Source: Bacteriovorax sp. (GTDB lineage: Bacteria; Bdellovibrionota; Bacteriovoracia; Bacteriovoracales; Bacteriovoracaceae). From it: DNA of 64,000 nt. The notes under the pieces were generated by a model. The model worked only from the letters and a program-made list of their open reading frames with translations, made no database searches and had not been told where the DNA came from. The stretch spans positions 1-64,000 of the forward strand of contig JACMNL010000038.1 in the NCBI GenBank assembly GCA_014378525.1, read 5' to 3'. A program made the position numbers and the translations under genes. Positions 52,467-61,688 of the stretch are shown piece by piece. Position 1 is the stretch's first letter. Each line of letters opens with the position of its first letter.

Positions 52467-53747
52467 ATGAATGACTACCGCTCAAAAAAGCACCATCTTT
52501 TTTGTCTTAACTTTAAAGAACATGTTCGCACTTTTATTAAAGAGCACGATCTTATCCATCCCGATAAAAAAATAATTCTATCTGTCTCAGGTGGTGTTGA
52601 TTCAATTGTCATGGCCGATATTTTTGCAAGCCTTGGAGTCTATTTTGAGCTTCTGCACTTTAATCACGGTACAAGGCCGGAAGAAAATTTAAAAGAAGAA
52701 AAACTAGTTTTGGCCCTCGGTGAAAAGCTCGGCGTGAAAGTAAATGTTTTTCATTTTAATTTTTCACTCGATCAAAAAAATTTTGAAAAAACGGCGAGAC
52801 TAAAGCGACGTGAAATTTACACTCAGTTTATCAAAGATCATTCATGGGTCTATACCGCTCACCACATAGATGACTCATTTGAATGGTCGTTGATGCAGTC
52901 TTTTAAGCAGTCTTCTTTGAAATCAACACTGGGAATTCCGGTTTTTAGTAACGGCATTGTACGCCCTTTCATGTGCGTAACTAAAAAGCAGTTGAGAAGA
53001 TACTCGCACGCAAAAGATTTAAAATGGATTGAAGACAGCAGTAATCAGAATGATAAATTCGAAAGAAATTATCTACGTTTGCACATGACCAGAGATATTT
53101 TAAAAAAATACCCAAAAACTCTAAGGCATTACGTTTCCCGTCAGAATCAACTGGCCCAATTGCAAAATATTCACCGAACAAAAAGAAATTCTGATCTATC
53201 AATAATCAAAGAAGAGTCGGGAAGTGTAATTCTGATTTCAGATCATCTTGAAAATCATAAAAATGAAATCAGGGATATCATTCACCAGAAATCTGAAAGC
53301 GCTCGTGGTGAAATCGATGTTGAACTGGAAAAATTATTATCTGCTCACAAAAGTATTATGAGTGATCCAAAAAGTTTCCCTTATAAAGGCCCGATGAATT
53401 TTTCGGGAGGAGTTGTAGCGTATTTAATAAAAAATACTTTGCTCTTAACCTGCACACACGATTTAACTTTTTATAAAACACTGGACCATAAGCTTCAAAG
53501 ATTTTTAGCCGTGTCGCCGCAGATTCCTGCCCGCTGTTTTTCACTTCCATTTCCGCAAATCGTGATCTCCGGTTCAAAAAAACTTACAAAAACTTCAAAA
53601 ATTATTCATCCACTGCTCCCGGTTACCTGCTCGTTCCTAAAGAATCAGGGAATCTCCTACGCATTCGCTCCGTTAATGAGCGACAAAGATAGACAAATGT
53701 TAGTTCACGATGCTGTCATACTTGATTCTTCTGTCGTGGGTTTATAG
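52467..53747 (+). CDS. tilS: tRNA(Ile)-lysidine synthase
   Basis: A 426-residue enzyme that turns C34 of the CAU anticodon of tRNA-Ile2 into lysidine, changing it from Met to Ile decoding. The N-type ATP-pyrophosphatase motif is SGGVDS at 41-46, followed by LLHFNHGTRPEEN, TAHHIDDSFEWSLMQ and IVRPFMCVTKKQLRRYS and WIEDSSNQNDKFERNYLR, all TilS-specific. The C-terminal domain is divergent. It is followed by ftsH and folP, an order common in bacteria. A CAT-anticodon tRNA is divergent 91 bases upstream. Confidence 0.93.
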   Translation: MNDYRSKKHHLFCLNFKEHVRTFIKEHDLIHPDKKIILSVSGGVDSIVMADIFASLGVYFELLHFNHGTRPEENLKEEKLVLALGEKLGVKVNVFHFNFSLDQKNFEKTARLKRREIYTQFIKDHSWVYTAHHIDDSFEWSLMQSFKQSSLKSTLGIPVFSNGIVRPFMCVTKKQLRRYSHAKDLKWIEDSSNQNDKFERNYLRLHMTRDILKKYPKTLRHYVSRQNQLAQLQNIHRTKRNSDLSIIKEESGSVILISDHLENHKNEIRDIIHQKSESARGEIDVELEKLLSAHKSIMSDPKSFPYKGPMNFSGGVVAYLIKNTLLLTCTHDLTFYKTLDHKLQRFLAVSPQIPARCFSLPFPQIVISGSKKLTKTSKIIHPLLPVTCSFLKNQGISYAFAPLMSDKDRQMLVHDAVILDSSVVGL

Positions 53748-53806
53748 AATAAAGAGTCCTGATTCAATTAAGAATTAGGATTTCAGAAATAGAAGGAATT
53801 TATTAA

Positions 53807-55702
53807 ATGAAACCTCAGCAAAAAACTCTTACGTTATGGATTGTCGTAATCCTTCTCATGGCCTTAGTTGCAAAACTAGCGACCGTTGCAAAGACCGACA
53901 TCAAAACAATTAAGTACCCGGCCTTTGTTACGGCAGTACAGGAAAAGAATGTTGAAGAAGTTATTTTCAAAGGCAAAGACACCATCATGGGTAAGTTCAA
54001 GCCGACTTATGAAAATGGAGCGCGTTTTACTTTAACTGGTAACACAGGCGACGCTACTTTTAACATCCTTCGCGAAAACCAAATTATCCCTCAGTACGAA
54101 GAAGAAGAAAAACAGACGTTTTTCACGTCTCTTCTTTTGAATTGGGGACCAATGATTCTTCTGATCGTTATTTTTTATTTTTTCCTCAGACAAATTCAGG
54201 CCGGTGGTGGCAAAGCAATGAGCTTTGGAAAATCGCGCGCAAGAATGTTAAACCCGCATGACAAAAAAATCACTTTTGGTGATGTATCAGGTGTGCAGGA
54301 AGCAAAAGAAGAACTTGAAGAAGTTGTCGACTTCTTAAAAGATCCAAAAAAATACACAGCACTAGGCGGAAAAATTCCTAAAGGGGTTATCCTTGTAGGT
54401 CCTCCAGGAACTGGTAAAACTTTATTAGCAAGAGCTGTTGCCGGTGAAGCAGATGTTCCATTCTTTTCAATCTCTGGTTCGGACTTCGTTGAAATGTTCG
54501 TAGGGGTTGGGGCGTCTCGTGTACGTGACTTATTCGAGCAAGGAAAAAAACACGCACCATGTATCATCTTCATCGATGAGATCGATGCAGTTGGACGTCA
54601 TAGAGGTCAGGGGATGGGCGGCGGTCACGACGAACGTGAGCAAACTCTTAACCAGCTTCTTGTTGAGATGGATGGATTCGAATCGAATGAAGGTGTAATC
54701 TTAATTGCTGCAACAAACAGAATCGACGTTCTCGATCCAGCTCTGCTTCGCCCGGGTCGTTTCGACAGACGTGTAATGGTTGGTGCTCCGGATGTTCGCG
54801 GACGCCTTGGAATTTTAAAAGTTCACACGAAAAAAACTCCGCTTGAAGACAACATCGATTTAGAAATTATCGCAAAAGGAACTCCGGGATTTACGGGAGC
54901 TGACCTTGCGAACCTTGTTAACGAAGCTGCACTAAACGCTGCCAGACTTAACAAGAAAAAACTTTCTAATGAAGATTTTGAATCGGCGAAAGATAAAGTT
55001 TTAATGGGACCTGAAAGAAAATCATTGATCATTTCTGACAAAGAAAAATTAATGACAGCGTACCATGAAGCAGGTCACACACTGGTTGGTATGAACCTTC
55101 CACACACTGACCCTATTCATAAAGTTTCTATCATGCCTCGTGGTGGTGCTTTAGGTGTTACTCAAACGCTTCCTCAGGAAGATTTATTGTCTCTTACAAA
55201 CGACAGAGCAGAAAACTTCATTGCATTTTTGATGGGTGGACGTTGTGCTGAAGAAATTGTTTATGGACAAATGACTTCAGGTGCTTCAAATGATATCGAA
55301 AGAGCAACTGGACTAGCGCGCTCAATGGTTTGTAAATGGGGTATGTCTGAAAAGATGGGACCTATCAATTACCAGAAGTCAGGCCCGTCAGCATTCACTG
55401 GAATGGGCGACAGTACTGATTACTCTGAAAAAACTGCGCAGGAAATTGATGAAGAAATCAATCGCATTGTTGAAAAGAACTACAAGCAGGCAATCAATAT
55501 TCTAAAATCAAACCGCGATGGTCTTGAACGTCTGGCACATGCCCTTATGGCATGGGAGACAATTGACTTCCAACAGGTCAAAGATCTTTTAGCTGGTGTT
55601 GATATCGGTCTTCCACTGAAGCCGGAAAAAAAGAATCCTGACGAGAAAAAAGATGATGCTCCAAAAATTACGAGCAAAGGTCTTGATCCGATTTTAGCTT
55701 AA
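53807..55702 (+). CDS. ftsH: ATP-dependent zinc metalloprotease FtsH
   Basis: A 631-residue inner-membrane AAA+ protease that degrades membrane and regulatory proteins. Two membrane segments flank a periplasmic domain (about 8-25 and 110-127). The AAA module has GPPGTGKT at 198-205, [13 protein letters not shown] and [10 protein letters not shown]. The zinc site is HEAGH at 420-424. The C-terminal tail is charged and Lys-rich. The ATG has AAGGAA upstream. It shares its last base with the start of folP (TAATG). Confidence 0.97.
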   Translation: MKPQQKTLTLWIVVILLMALVAKLATVAKTDIKTIKYPAFVTAVQEKNVEEVIFKGKDTIMGKFKPTYENGARFTLTGNTGDATFNILRENQIIPQYEEEEKQTFFTSLLLNWGPMILLIVIFYFFLRQIQAGGGKAMSFGKSRARMLNPHDKKITFGDVSGVQEAKEELEEVVDFLKDPKKYTALGGKIPKGVILVGPPGTGKTLLARAVAGEADVPFFSISGSDFVEMFVGVGASRVRDLFEQGKKHAPCIIFIDEIDAVGRHRGQGMGGGHDEREQTLNQLLVEMDGFESNEGVILIAATNRIDVLDPALLRPGRFDRRVMVGAPDVRGRLGILKVHTKKTPLEDNIDLEIIAKGTPGFTGADLANLVNEAALNAARLNKKKLSNEDFESAKDKVLMGPERKSLIISDKEKLMTAYHEAGHTLVGMNLPHTDPIHKVSIMPRGGALGVTQTLPQEDLLSLTNDRAENFIAFLMGGRCAEEIVYGQMTSGASNDIERATGLARSMVCKWGMSEKMGPINYQKSGPSAFTGMGDSTDYSEKTAQEIDEEINRIVEKNYKQAINILKSNRDGLERLAHALMAWETIDFQQVKDLLAGVDIGLPLKPEKKNPDEKKDDAPKITSKGLDPILA

Positions 55703-56550
55703 TGAATTTATCGAATTATAGAATCATGGGGGTCATTAACCGGACCCCCGATTCTTTTTCAGACAAAGGCATCTCCCTCAATCCTGATTTTTTTCAAAAA
55801 CAATTATCTTCATTTTTAGCAGACCCGAAAATCATCATCGATGTTGGTTTTGAATCAACTGCGCCGATGAATAATCCAATCACACACGTTGAAGAACTGG
55901 CCCGTTTCGAAAATTTTCTCGAGGCCTCAAAACAATTTTCTTTCGTTGACCGCTTCATTTCTTTTGATACTTACAAAGTAAAAAACTTTAAACACATGGC
56001 CCATGAATTTAAAAAAGTTCATCCCAAAGCTCATTTTATTTTTAATGATGTCTCAGGTTGCCTCGACGTTGAACTCAATGAGGCCTTAATAGAATTCCGC
56101 GGGCATAATTTTTATTATATCTACACATCAGCGCATATTCCTGAGCGTTCTAAAACTTTAGAGCATATGAAATTTATCGATGAGAAAACTGAGATCATCG
56201 AAAGCACGGCCACAAGCTTTAAAGCGGCCTATGACTGGTTTAAAACCTTTGGGATGGAACATCAGTTGATTCTCGATCCGGGTTTTGGTTTTTCTAAAAC
56301 TTACGAACAAAACTGGCGACTGGTTGAGCACTTCAATGAACTTGAAGAACGTTTATTGGAAATGAAAATCACCAACCCGATATTGATTGGACTCTCGAAA
56401 AAATCCTTCCTAAAAAAGGCCGTCAACACCTCCGATGTAGCGGCCACTGAAGCTCTTCATCAGGAATGTATTAAGAAAATTTCTAAAAACTCCATCATGA
56501 ACCTTTTATTTAGAGTCCATGACCCGAAAATCCTCTCATCATCCTTGTAA
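55702..56550 (+). CDS. folP: Divergent dihydropteroate synthase
   Basis: A 282-residue TIM-barrel protein of the dihydropteroate synthase family, which joins pterin pyrophosphate and p-aminobenzoate for folate synthesis. Family blocks are GVINRTPDSFSDKG, IDVGFESTAP, NDVSG, LDPGFGFSKT, GLSKKSFL and FRVHDP. Two key residues differ: the Arg of ESTRP is Ala (ESTAP), and the Arg of SRKS is Lys (SKKS). The normal location directly after ftsH, with a shared base, supports folP. It may be an active but divergent enzyme, or have a changed substrate. Confidence 0.82.
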   Translation: MNLSNYRIMGVINRTPDSFSDKGISLNPDFFQKQLSSFLADPKIIIDVGFESTAPMNNPITHVEELARFENFLEASKQFSFVDRFISFDTYKVKNFKHMAHEFKKVHPKAHFIFNDVSGCLDVELNEALIEFRGHNFYYIYTSAHIPERSKTLEHMKFIDEKTEIIESTATSFKAAYDWFKTFGMEHQLILDPGFGFSKTYEQNWRLVEHFNELEERLLEMKITNPILIGLSKKSFLKKAVNTSDVAATEALHQECIKKISKNSIMNLLFRVHDPKILSSSL

Positions 56551-56597
56551 AAAATACCTGACCGGCCGGAATCACCTTATCAATGCCTGCCGGATTC

Positions 56598-56603
56598 TAT
56601 AAA
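56598..56603 (+). promoter_or_regulatory. -10 box for a leaderless protease message
   Basis: TATAAA, eight bases before the ATG at 56612, without a Shine-Dalgarno sequence. Confidence 0.35.
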
Positions 56604-56611
56604 ACACGCTC

Positions 56612-57505
56612 ATGAAAATTTTTTTATCTTTACCATTATTATTGATCCTCGCTCAACCGGGCAACCTTCATGCCTTTGAAGATAAGGTTATTTACGGCGA
56701 AGATAACAGGACTCTGATAAGTGAACTTAAGAGTGAAGATGATAGTTTTGCCATTACTGCTTCTAAATCAATTCTCGCGCAAATTCCCAACTGGCGCATC
56801 TCAGACGACAACAAAAAAACATTCTCTGTAAAAACCAAAGACCTTGAGTCCGGACTAAATTTTTGTGCCGGCGAAAGATTTCTGGACCAGCCGCTGGTTG
56901 CTGCCTGCACGGCCTTTTTAGTAGCACCGGATGTGATTGTAACAGCTGGCCACTGTGTTAAAGACAAATACGATTGCAAGAAAAATACATGGGTTCTGGA
57001 TTATGACGACAAGATGGGGTTCACCTCACCTGATGGTTCGGCCGTTTTTCAGAAGGAAAAAACCTATGCCTGCACTGAGCTTCTTTCGTGGTCACAAAAT
57101 GCCAAGCTCGACTATGCAGTGATCCGTCTCGACAGAAAAATTACCGACAGAGCACCGTTAAAAGTCCGTCGCGATGGTAAAACATCTTCCAACGAATCCC
57201 TTATAGTTTTAGGACATCCACTGGGGATGCCTAAAATGCTGGCATCAAATGTTCTAATCAGGGACAATTCACTGGATTTTATTTTTAAAACTAATGCAGA
57301 TACATTTTCAGGCAACTCAGGTTCACCGGTCATCGGTATCGATTCCAAAATGGTGGAAGGAATTCTGGTTCGCGGAGACGATGACTTTGAAACGGACCTG
57401 GATCTCGATTGTCAGAGGCCTGCAAAGTTCGGGGACAAAGAAGGCAGAGGCGAGAGCGTTCAAAGGTCAACATATTTGCCTTTTAAATATATTCCCAAAA
57501 TCTAG
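56612..57505 (+). CDS. Secreted trypsin-like serine protease
   Basis: A 297-residue secreted protease with a Sec signal peptide (about 1-21). The catalytic triad is His114 (TAGHC), Asp167 (LDYAVIRLD) and Ser236 (SGNSGSPV), in the S1-type order. GHPLGMP and NADTFSGNSGSPV are typical of the V8/glutamyl endopeptidase-like branch. A pro-region of about 60 residues lies between the signal peptide and the mature start. Cys pairs (CAGE, ACTAF, HC, DC) suggest disulfides. It is a paralogue of the protease at 59298, sharing VIYGEDxR near the mature N-terminus. Confidence 0.9.
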   Translation: MKIFLSLPLLLILAQPGNLHAFEDKVIYGEDNRTLISELKSEDDSFAITASKSILAQIPNWRISDDNKKTFSVKTKDLESGLNFCAGERFLDQPLVAACTAFLVAPDVIVTAGHCVKDKYDCKKNTWVLDYDDKMGFTSPDGSAVFQKEKTYACTELLSWSQNAKLDYAVIRLDRKITDRAPLKVRRDGKTSSNESLIVLGHPLGMPKMLASNVLIRDNSLDFIFKTNADTFSGNSGSPVIGIDSKMVEGILVRGDDDFETDLDLDCQRPAKFGDKEGRGESVQRSTYLPFKYIPKI

Positions 57506-57526
57506 AATCTATCGCAACATAGTTCT

Positions 57527-57907
57527 ATGGACTATGTTTCCGGCCCCATCATTCTTTACAGTCAGGATAAAATTCGCATGATGGATTTTCTCTCCGACGT
57601 ATTTGAATTTGATGTGGACCCTGAGCAGGACCTGGTTACAAGTGGAGCACTCAACATTAAACTGGTCGAACTTCACCAGGACGAAAAAAAAGGTTTTCAC
57701 ACTACCGGTGTGACTTTTGCCTTTAAATTAAAAAATATTGATGACATCAAAGAGATCGTGAACAAATACAATTTTTTTCTCTACAGAAAAGAAGACAAAA
57801 CTTATTCGGAAGAAATCTGCAACATGGACCAACCGAATGAAAAAAGCCTTTCCATTAAAGACATCGATGGGAGAGTCTGGCAGTTTGATGTCGAGACTAT
57901 GCAATGA
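57527..57907 (+). CDS. VOC/glyoxalase-fold protein
   Basis: A 126-residue protein of the vicinal oxygen chelate superfamily. The fold shows as MMDFLSDVFEFDV, LNIKLVELHQD, TGVTFAFKLKNIDDIKEIV, and the final LSIKDIDGRVWQFDV. Metal-binding positions are not all obvious, so the activity is unknown. It starts 21 bases after the protease gene with no visible ribosome binding site, and it overlaps the dihydroorotase-type gene by four bases (ATGA), so these two are a unit. Confidence 0.75.
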   Translation: MDYVSGPIILYSQDKIRMMDFLSDVFEFDVDPEQDLVTSGALNIKLVELHQDEKKGFHTTGVTFAFKLKNIDDIKEIVNKYNFFLYRKEDKTYSEEICNMDQPNEKSLSIKDIDGRVWQFDVETMQ

Positions 57908-59193
57908 GCACACAAAAAATTATCCAGGCCAACTGTGCAACCAGCACTAAAACCTCAAGACTCGACATTACTTTTGATGAATCAACCGGGCTCATTTTAA
58001 AAGTTGAAGATGCCTCCAGAAATCAGGACACGGTCGATTATTTTTACGACGATGACTGTCTGTTATTTGCAGGAATGGGCGATATCCATATTCATGCCAG
58101 AGAAGATGTTTCGCAAAAAAACACCTACAAAGAAGATTTTAAAACAACTTGTTGTGCGGCCATCAATGGCGGAGTTGTTCACGTTGCCGATATGCCGAAC
58201 AATCCTATTCCTCCCGTCGATGATGAATCTTACTTAAGTAAATTTAAACTCACAGAAAACATTAGGGTTCCTATTCTGCTTTACGCTGGCATTGGACCTG
58301 CTACACGTCCGCTTACATTCAGCGTTCCTTACAAAGTTTACATGGGGCCTTCCATTGGCGAATTGTTTTTTAAGGACAATGAAAGTCTCGACGAAGTCCT
58401 GGTTCATTACAAAAAACAATGGGTGAGTTTTCACTGCGAAGATCCAATCATACTCGAAGAAAATAAAACTCAACCGACTCATGAAACCAGAAGACCGGTG
58501 AGCGCAGAAATTATGGCCACAGATGTCGCTCTAAAGCTTATAAAAAAATATGATCTGAAAGGAAAACTTTGTCACTACAGCGCTGGGGAAGGATTAAAAG
58601 CAATCATTGCTTCTAAAAAAAGTGGCGTGAACGTCACTTGTGAAGTGACTCCTCAACATCTTTATTACTCACTGGAAAAACTTGCAAAAAAATCCGAGAG
58701 AGAGCAAAAGTTTTTTCAGATGAATCCACCGATTCGTCATGAAAGTGATCGTCTCGCTTTAATCAATGCAATTAATGAAGGGCACATTGATTATCTCGCT
58801 ACTGATCATGCTCCTCATAGTCAGGAAGAAAAAGAAAAAGGAATGAGTGGTCTCCCAGGTCTTGATACCTACGGAGCTTTTGTCACATGGCTTATTCTCG
58901 ATCAGAATATCGATACAAAAACCGTCGCGAAAATCGTCAGCGAAGGCCCGGGTATTTTCTTTAACCAGTTCTTACCTGATTTAAATAAAAAATCTTCGAT
59001 CTTTAAAAAATGGGGCAAGGGATTTGGATTTTTGGAAGAAGGTTATTCTGCGTCATTTTCTATTCTCAATCTTCATTCTCCAATGAAAATTGAACTCTCT
59101 CATCTCAAAACAAAAGCTGCGTGGTCGCCATTTTTAGGCGAGACATTTCCCGGCAGAGTGGAAAATGTCTTCTTAAGCGGTAAGAAAATGTAA
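57904..59193 (+). CDS. Dihydroorotase-type amidohydrolase
   Basis: A 429-residue amidohydrolase of the dihydroorotase/allantoinase group. Metal ligands are His62 and His64 (GDIHIHARED), a likely carboxylated Lys near 144 (YKVYMGPS), His177 (SFHCED), His224 (LCHYSAGEG) and Asp301 (ATDHAPHS). GLPGLDTYGAF near 316 is also typical. In the standard enzyme the first motif reads DxHxHxR, kept here with Arg at 66. It probably acts as a dihydroorotase in pyrimidine synthesis, but other cyclic-amide hydrolases are possible. No other pyr gene is in the window. Confidence 0.85.
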   Translation: MSTQKIIQANCATSTKTSRLDITFDESTGLILKVEDASRNQDTVDYFYDDDCLLFAGMGDIHIHAREDVSQKNTYKEDFKTTCCAAINGGVVHVADMPNNPIPPVDDESYLSKFKLTENIRVPILLYAGIGPATRPLTFSVPYKVYMGPSIGELFFKDNESLDEVLVHYKKQWVSFHCEDPIILEENKTQPTHETRRPVSAEIMATDVALKLIKKYDLKGKLCHYSAGEGLKAIIASKKSGVNVTCEVTPQHLYYSLEKLAKKSEREQKFFQMNPPIRHESDRLALINAINEGHIDYLATDHAPHSQEEKEKGMSGLPGLDTYGAFVTWLILDQNIDTKTVAKIVSEGPGIFFNQFLPDLNKKSSIFKKWGKGFGFLEEGYSASFSILNLHSPMKIELSHLKTKAAWSPFLGETFPGRVENVFLSGKKM

Positions 59194-59259
59194 GACATAT
59201 CTGAGCAGAATCGTCGGTTTGTAAGTTTTTGTAAGTGTAAAACTTTCATTCGTTAGCAG

Positions 59260-59265
59260 TATAGT
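59260..59265 (+). promoter_or_regulatory. -10 box of the second trypsin-like protease
   Basis: TATAGT with a leader of about 26 bases to the ATG, which has AAAGGACG. The -35 is weak (TGTAAA). Confidence 0.35.
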
Positions 59266-59297
59266 TCTGGGACGCAAAAAATCCCCAAAGGACGATC

Positions 59298-60170
59298 ATG
59301 AAATTTTTTACACTCGCTCTACTTTCTCTTGCAACTGTTTCTGCATTTGCAGTAACACCAATTAAGATCGTTCCAAAAGTTATATACGGCGAAGACGATC
59401 GTCTGGATATTTTCGAATCAAACGATAACCTGATGAAAGAAATTGCTCTTTCAACTGCAGCACAAATTTTAAACAGAAATTTAATTGAAGATAACGGCGT
59501 GTTCACTGTTAAATCAGAAACACTTGCTGAATCTGGTATGTGTAAAAGCGAAAGATTTGCCAATCAGCCTGCAGCTGCAAACTGCTCGGGATTTTTAGTT
59601 GCTCCTGACGTTTTAGTTACAGCAGGCCACTGTATCAACAGCGACATGGATTGCCAGGGACACTCTTGGGTTTTCGACTTCGCCAATAAAACAGAAGAAC
59701 AAAAAACTTTCACATTCAACAAAGACCAGGTTTACCGTTGTTCAAAAATTATTGAACGCAAAAAAGATCAGTCAACAATGGCAGACTACACAGTTTTAAA
59801 ACTTGAGCGTGCTGTAGTTGGACGTGCACCACTTAAATTCAGAACAGAAGGGAAACCTGCTGACGATGCTGTCTTCACAGTAATCGGTCACCCGACAGGA
59901 TTACCGACAAAAATTACAGCTGCAGCTGATATGAGAAACAACACGAACCCGGTTTTCTTCGTTACGAACGCTGATACATACGGCGGAAATTCAGGATCAG
60001 CAGTTGTTGATTCGAGAACTGGAATTGTAGAAGGAATCCTTGTGAGAGGAGATACTGACTATACAAGTACAGAAGAAGGCTGCCTTGGTTCAGTTCACCG
60101 TCCACAAGACGGCGGACGCGGTGAAGACGTGACTAGAATCACGATCATCGAAGCTCTGAAAAAACATTAA
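59298..60170 (+). CDS. Secreted trypsin-like serine protease (paralogue)
   Basis: A 290-residue secreted protease with a Sec signal peptide (1-17, SAFA). The triad is His111 (TAGHC), Asp163 (MADYTVLKLE) and Ser232 (GGNSGSAV). It shares the pro-region phrase KVIYGEDDR, the FLVAPDVxVTAGHC block, VIGHPTGLPTKI, and NADTYGGNSGS with the protease at 56612, so the two arose by duplication. AGGAC lies before the ATG. It has its own promoter and a terminator downstream, so it is a separate transcription unit. Confidence 0.9.
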   Translation: MKFFTLALLSLATVSAFAVTPIKIVPKVIYGEDDRLDIFESNDNLMKEIALSTAAQILNRNLIEDNGVFTVKSETLAESGMCKSERFANQPAAANCSGFLVAPDVLVTAGHCINSDMDCQGHSWVFDFANKTEEQKTFTFNKDQVYRCSKIIERKKDQSTMADYTVLKLERAVVGRAPLKFRTEGKPADDAVFTVIGHPTGLPTKITAAADMRNNTNPVFFVTNADTYGGNSGSAVVDSRTGIVEGILVRGDTDYTSTEEGCLGSVHRPQDGGRGEDVTRITIIEALKKH

Positions 60171-60184
60171 TTTAAAAAACACTT

Positions 60185-60208
60185 AAAGGCCTCTCGGGGC
60201 CTTTTTTT
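60185..60208 (+). terminator. Intrinsic terminator
   Basis: Arms AAAGGCC (60185-60191) and GGCCTTT (60198-60204) with T-run to 60208. It ends the second trypsin-like gene. Confidence 0.85.
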
Positions 60209-60269
60209 GTTTTGATGCGTTTACGTATCGGCCTCTAGGGAAGGAGGTTTTTTTTACAGACTTACTTTC

Positions 60270-61292
60270 TCACGGTTTTGTAATCCAGGTAATGTTCTGA
60301 TAACTCTGAAGAGAATTAGAACTATGAACCAGTTCTTTTAAATCCAGCCATCCATCGTTATTTTTTTTCTGCCAGCCCATCCCGTAACTATTTTTTACCT
60401 TCACCATTTTTCTGCACTCACCGGACTTGTTGCAAACTTCCTTGATTCCGAATAAAGAAATCGAATGGCCTTCTTTATCTTCACAGTTAGGAGTGTAGGA
60501 TTTATCAGCACAGATACCGATCTCAAGAGGGATTTTATTATTCAACAGCTCTTCGATTTTTCCCTGAAGCATTTCATCCGATGTATCGTGAAGCCCATCC
60601 GGATAAAACTCAGCTTTAAATGCCGGCATTGGAGCGCGGTTTTTTTCTTCCAGACATTCTTTTGGAAGAATTGTTTTATATAAAAAATCTTCTACATCTG
60701 TGGCCGTTGAAAACGCATCTGCAATCTGATCGGCAGGGGTTTTTAAATTACCCAGAGTTGTTTTTATATCTTTAGCGAGACAGGCCACACAGTCGCTTGA
60801 TTTTGGACCGTTGCCTTTATACTCTTTCCATTTCGAAATCAGGTAATCCCATCCTTTTCCTTCATTTCGCTTCATCGTTTTTTTCTTGTCGATGATCTGG
60901 TGGGCGAGCGAAGAAAAGGGAATACACTCTTCGCGTGCAATGGATAACGGAGCAAGTTTCGCTAATTTTTTTAAGATGGGATAGGCGTTACCACCTTCAG
61001 TTAAAGTGTTTCCTTTGTCTCCATAGAATGAAGTGACGTCAAAAGTTGAAAGCATTTCTTTCGGGTCAGAGCAATCCAGACTTAATTCACGGCAACGGTA
61101 ACTTTCAAGCAAGCTAGTCGTGCTAAAGCCGTAACAAAATCCAATACCATCCTGGGTTTTTATAGGTGTTGTATCTTTGATTTCAACAATGCTCTCAGCT
61201 TTATCAGAATAAGATTTATCGAGCGGGTTATAGGGATACTCATAGGCCTGAGCAGTCGTTATTAATGACAGCGCAATTAATAATATTTTCAC
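60270..61292 (-). CDS. Secreted papain-like (C1) cysteine protease
   Basis: A 340-residue secreted protease with a signal peptide (1-16). The active site is Gln47 with Cys53 (QDGIGFCYGFS), His276 (EGHSISLFGI) and Asn301 (VKNSYGMGW), in papain order. There is almost no pro-region: the Cys lies only about 35 residues after the signal peptide. A large insert (about 90-240) with many Cys residues lies between Cys and His. It may be regulated by the small co-transcribed protein, whose stop overlaps this start by four bases. Target and location are unknown. Confidence 0.87.
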   Translation of the reverse strand: MKILLIALSLITTAQAYEYPYNPLDKSYSDKAESIVEIKDTTPIKTQDGIGFCYGFSTTSLLESYRCRELSLDCSDPKEMLSTFDVTSFYGDKGNTLTEGGNAYPILKKLAKLAPLSIAREECIPFSSLAHQIIDKKKTMKRNEGKGWDYLISKWKEYKGNGPKSSDCVACLAKDIKTTLGNLKTPADQIADAFSTATDVEDFLYKTILPKECLEEKNRAPMPAFKAEFYPDGLHDTSDEMLQGKIEELLNNKIPLEIGICADKSYTPNCEDKEGHSISLFGIKEVCNKSGECRKMVKVKNSYGMGWQKKNNDGWLDLKELVHSSNSLQSYQNITWITKP

Positions 61293-61657
61293 TTTTTTGA
61301 ACTCTCATATAGATCCCAGGAATCTATTAAAAAGTTTCCATCAAACCTGCAGTAGTCATATTCATTATTTTTTTTATCTTTTAAAATGATGGAGTCACCA
61401 TCAGCTGAAATACAGTACGAAGAAGCGGGGTTGCCTTTAAAAGGTCCTTCTTTTTTTGTCTTCTCGATTTTTTTGTTAATGAAAGTAAGACACTCATTTT
61501 TTCTGGCGAAACAATTATCGTTCACACGAAGTTTGTTTAAAACTTTGATCGAAATATTTTCAGATGAGTTTTTTCTGGCCTGATATGTCAGCTCCTTCAG
61601 AGGGGCATCGGCAGCGATTAAAGAAAATGAAATGAGAAATAAGCATAGGGTTTTCAT
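61289..61657 (-). CDS. Small secreted protein coupled to the C1 protease
   Basis: A 122-residue protein with a signal peptide (about 1-16). The mature part is basic and has four Cys (DNCFARKNEC, SSYC, DYCRF). I recognise no family. It overlaps the papain-like protease gene by four bases (ATGA), so the products are made together. Because the protease lacks a normal pro-peptide, this protein could be its chaperone or inhibitor, but no family evidence supports that. GATAAA lies six bases before the ATG, so it too may be leaderless. Confidence 0.68.
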   Translation of the reverse strand: MKTLCLFLISFSLIAADAPLKELTYQARKNSSENISIKVLNKLRVNDNCFARKNECLTFINKKIEKTKKEGPFKGNPASSYCISADGDSIILKDKKNNEYDYCRFDGNFLIDSWDLYESSKK

Positions 61658-61688
61658 AACGGATTTATCGACTGAAAACCCTTCCGAC

